NCBI GenBank assembly: GCA_000149265.1
Contig: CH003147.1
Location: 119,477 to 183,476, forward strand
Origin: Ciona savignyi
Taxonomy: Eukaryota; Chordata; Ascidiacea; Phlebobranchia; Cionidae
Direction: 5' to 3'
Length of the DNA: 64,000 nt
The first letter of the stretch is position 1. Each line of letters opens with the position of its first letter. Positions 63,795 to 64,000 of the stretch are shown piece by piece. A program made the position numbers and the translations under genes. Below the pieces are notes generated by a model. That model ran no database searches. It was given only the letters and a program-made list of their open reading frames with translations, and was not told where the DNA came from.

Positions 63795-64000
63795 GCGTCG
63801 CTTTTCAGCCGAATTGTTGCGGGTTTAACACTAATCACTAGTTAGTCGGTTGTGCCCTTGGACATGGTATGGACCATGTCTAAACTCATTGAATTAACGG
63901 ATACTACTAAATTGAAGAAACGTGTGGATCATATACAACACACTGCAATAGCTTCGGTAACCCAACGGTGGGCGCAAGGTGATCTGACAATTGCCCGTGT
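63795..64000 (+). repeat. SINE-1 copy cut by the window edge
   Basis: TTGCGTCGCTTTTCAGCCGAA head through GGTGGGCGCAAGGTGATCTG; continues past 64000. Lies in the next intron of the olfactomedin gene. Confidence 0.85.

Overview
The window is animal nuclear DNA: AT-rich, with spliced genes, short introns of about 55-70 bp, tRNA-derived SINEs, BEL/Pao retrotransposons, LINE fragments and several DNA-transposon families. There are two runs of 100 Ns (20322-20421 and 42941-43040). Gene content (an odd-skipped-related factor, an olfactomedin-domain gene, a ZCCHC4-like gene), the short introns and the SINE type fit an invertebrate deuterostome. An ascidian tunicate is my best guess; this is inference, not shown by the sequence alone.

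Left part (1-35 kb) is mostly mobile DNA. It holds solo LTRs (495-855, 7954-8200, 25161-25443), a decayed BEL/Pao pol on + (about 3690-7019) split by a LINE-tail-like repeat (4616-5520), a better-preserved BEL/Pao integrase on - (12660-14513), a LINE reverse-transcriptase fragment (11500-12075), pogo/Tc-type MITEs (8296-8820 and 22413-25110), a tandem-repeat element nested in the second MITE (22840-25030), a hAT deletion derivative (26773-27490) and a piggyBac derivative (30577-31488). Exon-like pieces of host genes lie at 19341-19364 (-), 20439-20623 (+) and 31496-32833 (+).

Middle part (34.6-46.6 kb): a possible two-exon 67-residue membrane microprotein (+, 34686-35359); the 3' half of a ZCCHC4-like rRNA methyltransferase gene (-, 35859-37518); an unidentified ORF (-, 37930-38140); LINE 3' ends (40276-40690, 41165-42030); a minisatellite beside the second gap; a broken DDE transposase (-, 43100-44630); a third LTR copy (45090-45440); and the terminal exon of a multi-pass membrane protein (-, 46070-46609).

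Right part (51.5-64 kb): an R2-like RT C-terminus (51545-51776), then the best gene of the window, an odd-skipped-related (OSR) transcription factor on - whose seven exons (53133-57330) join in frame into 380 residues ending in three C2H2 fingers. A candidate extra 5' exon is at 60399-60494. A GC-richer, repeat-free intergenic stretch (60550-62410) follows. The last three exons of an olfactomedin-domain gene (-, 62419-63758) run off the right edge.

Two tRNA-type SINE families (SINE-1 with a TATCC tail, SINE-2 ending in an A-run) are scattered throughout, including in introns of the OSR and olfactomedin genes. No operon logic applies; the genes look independent. All gene models are hand-built from frame, splice site and motif evidence.
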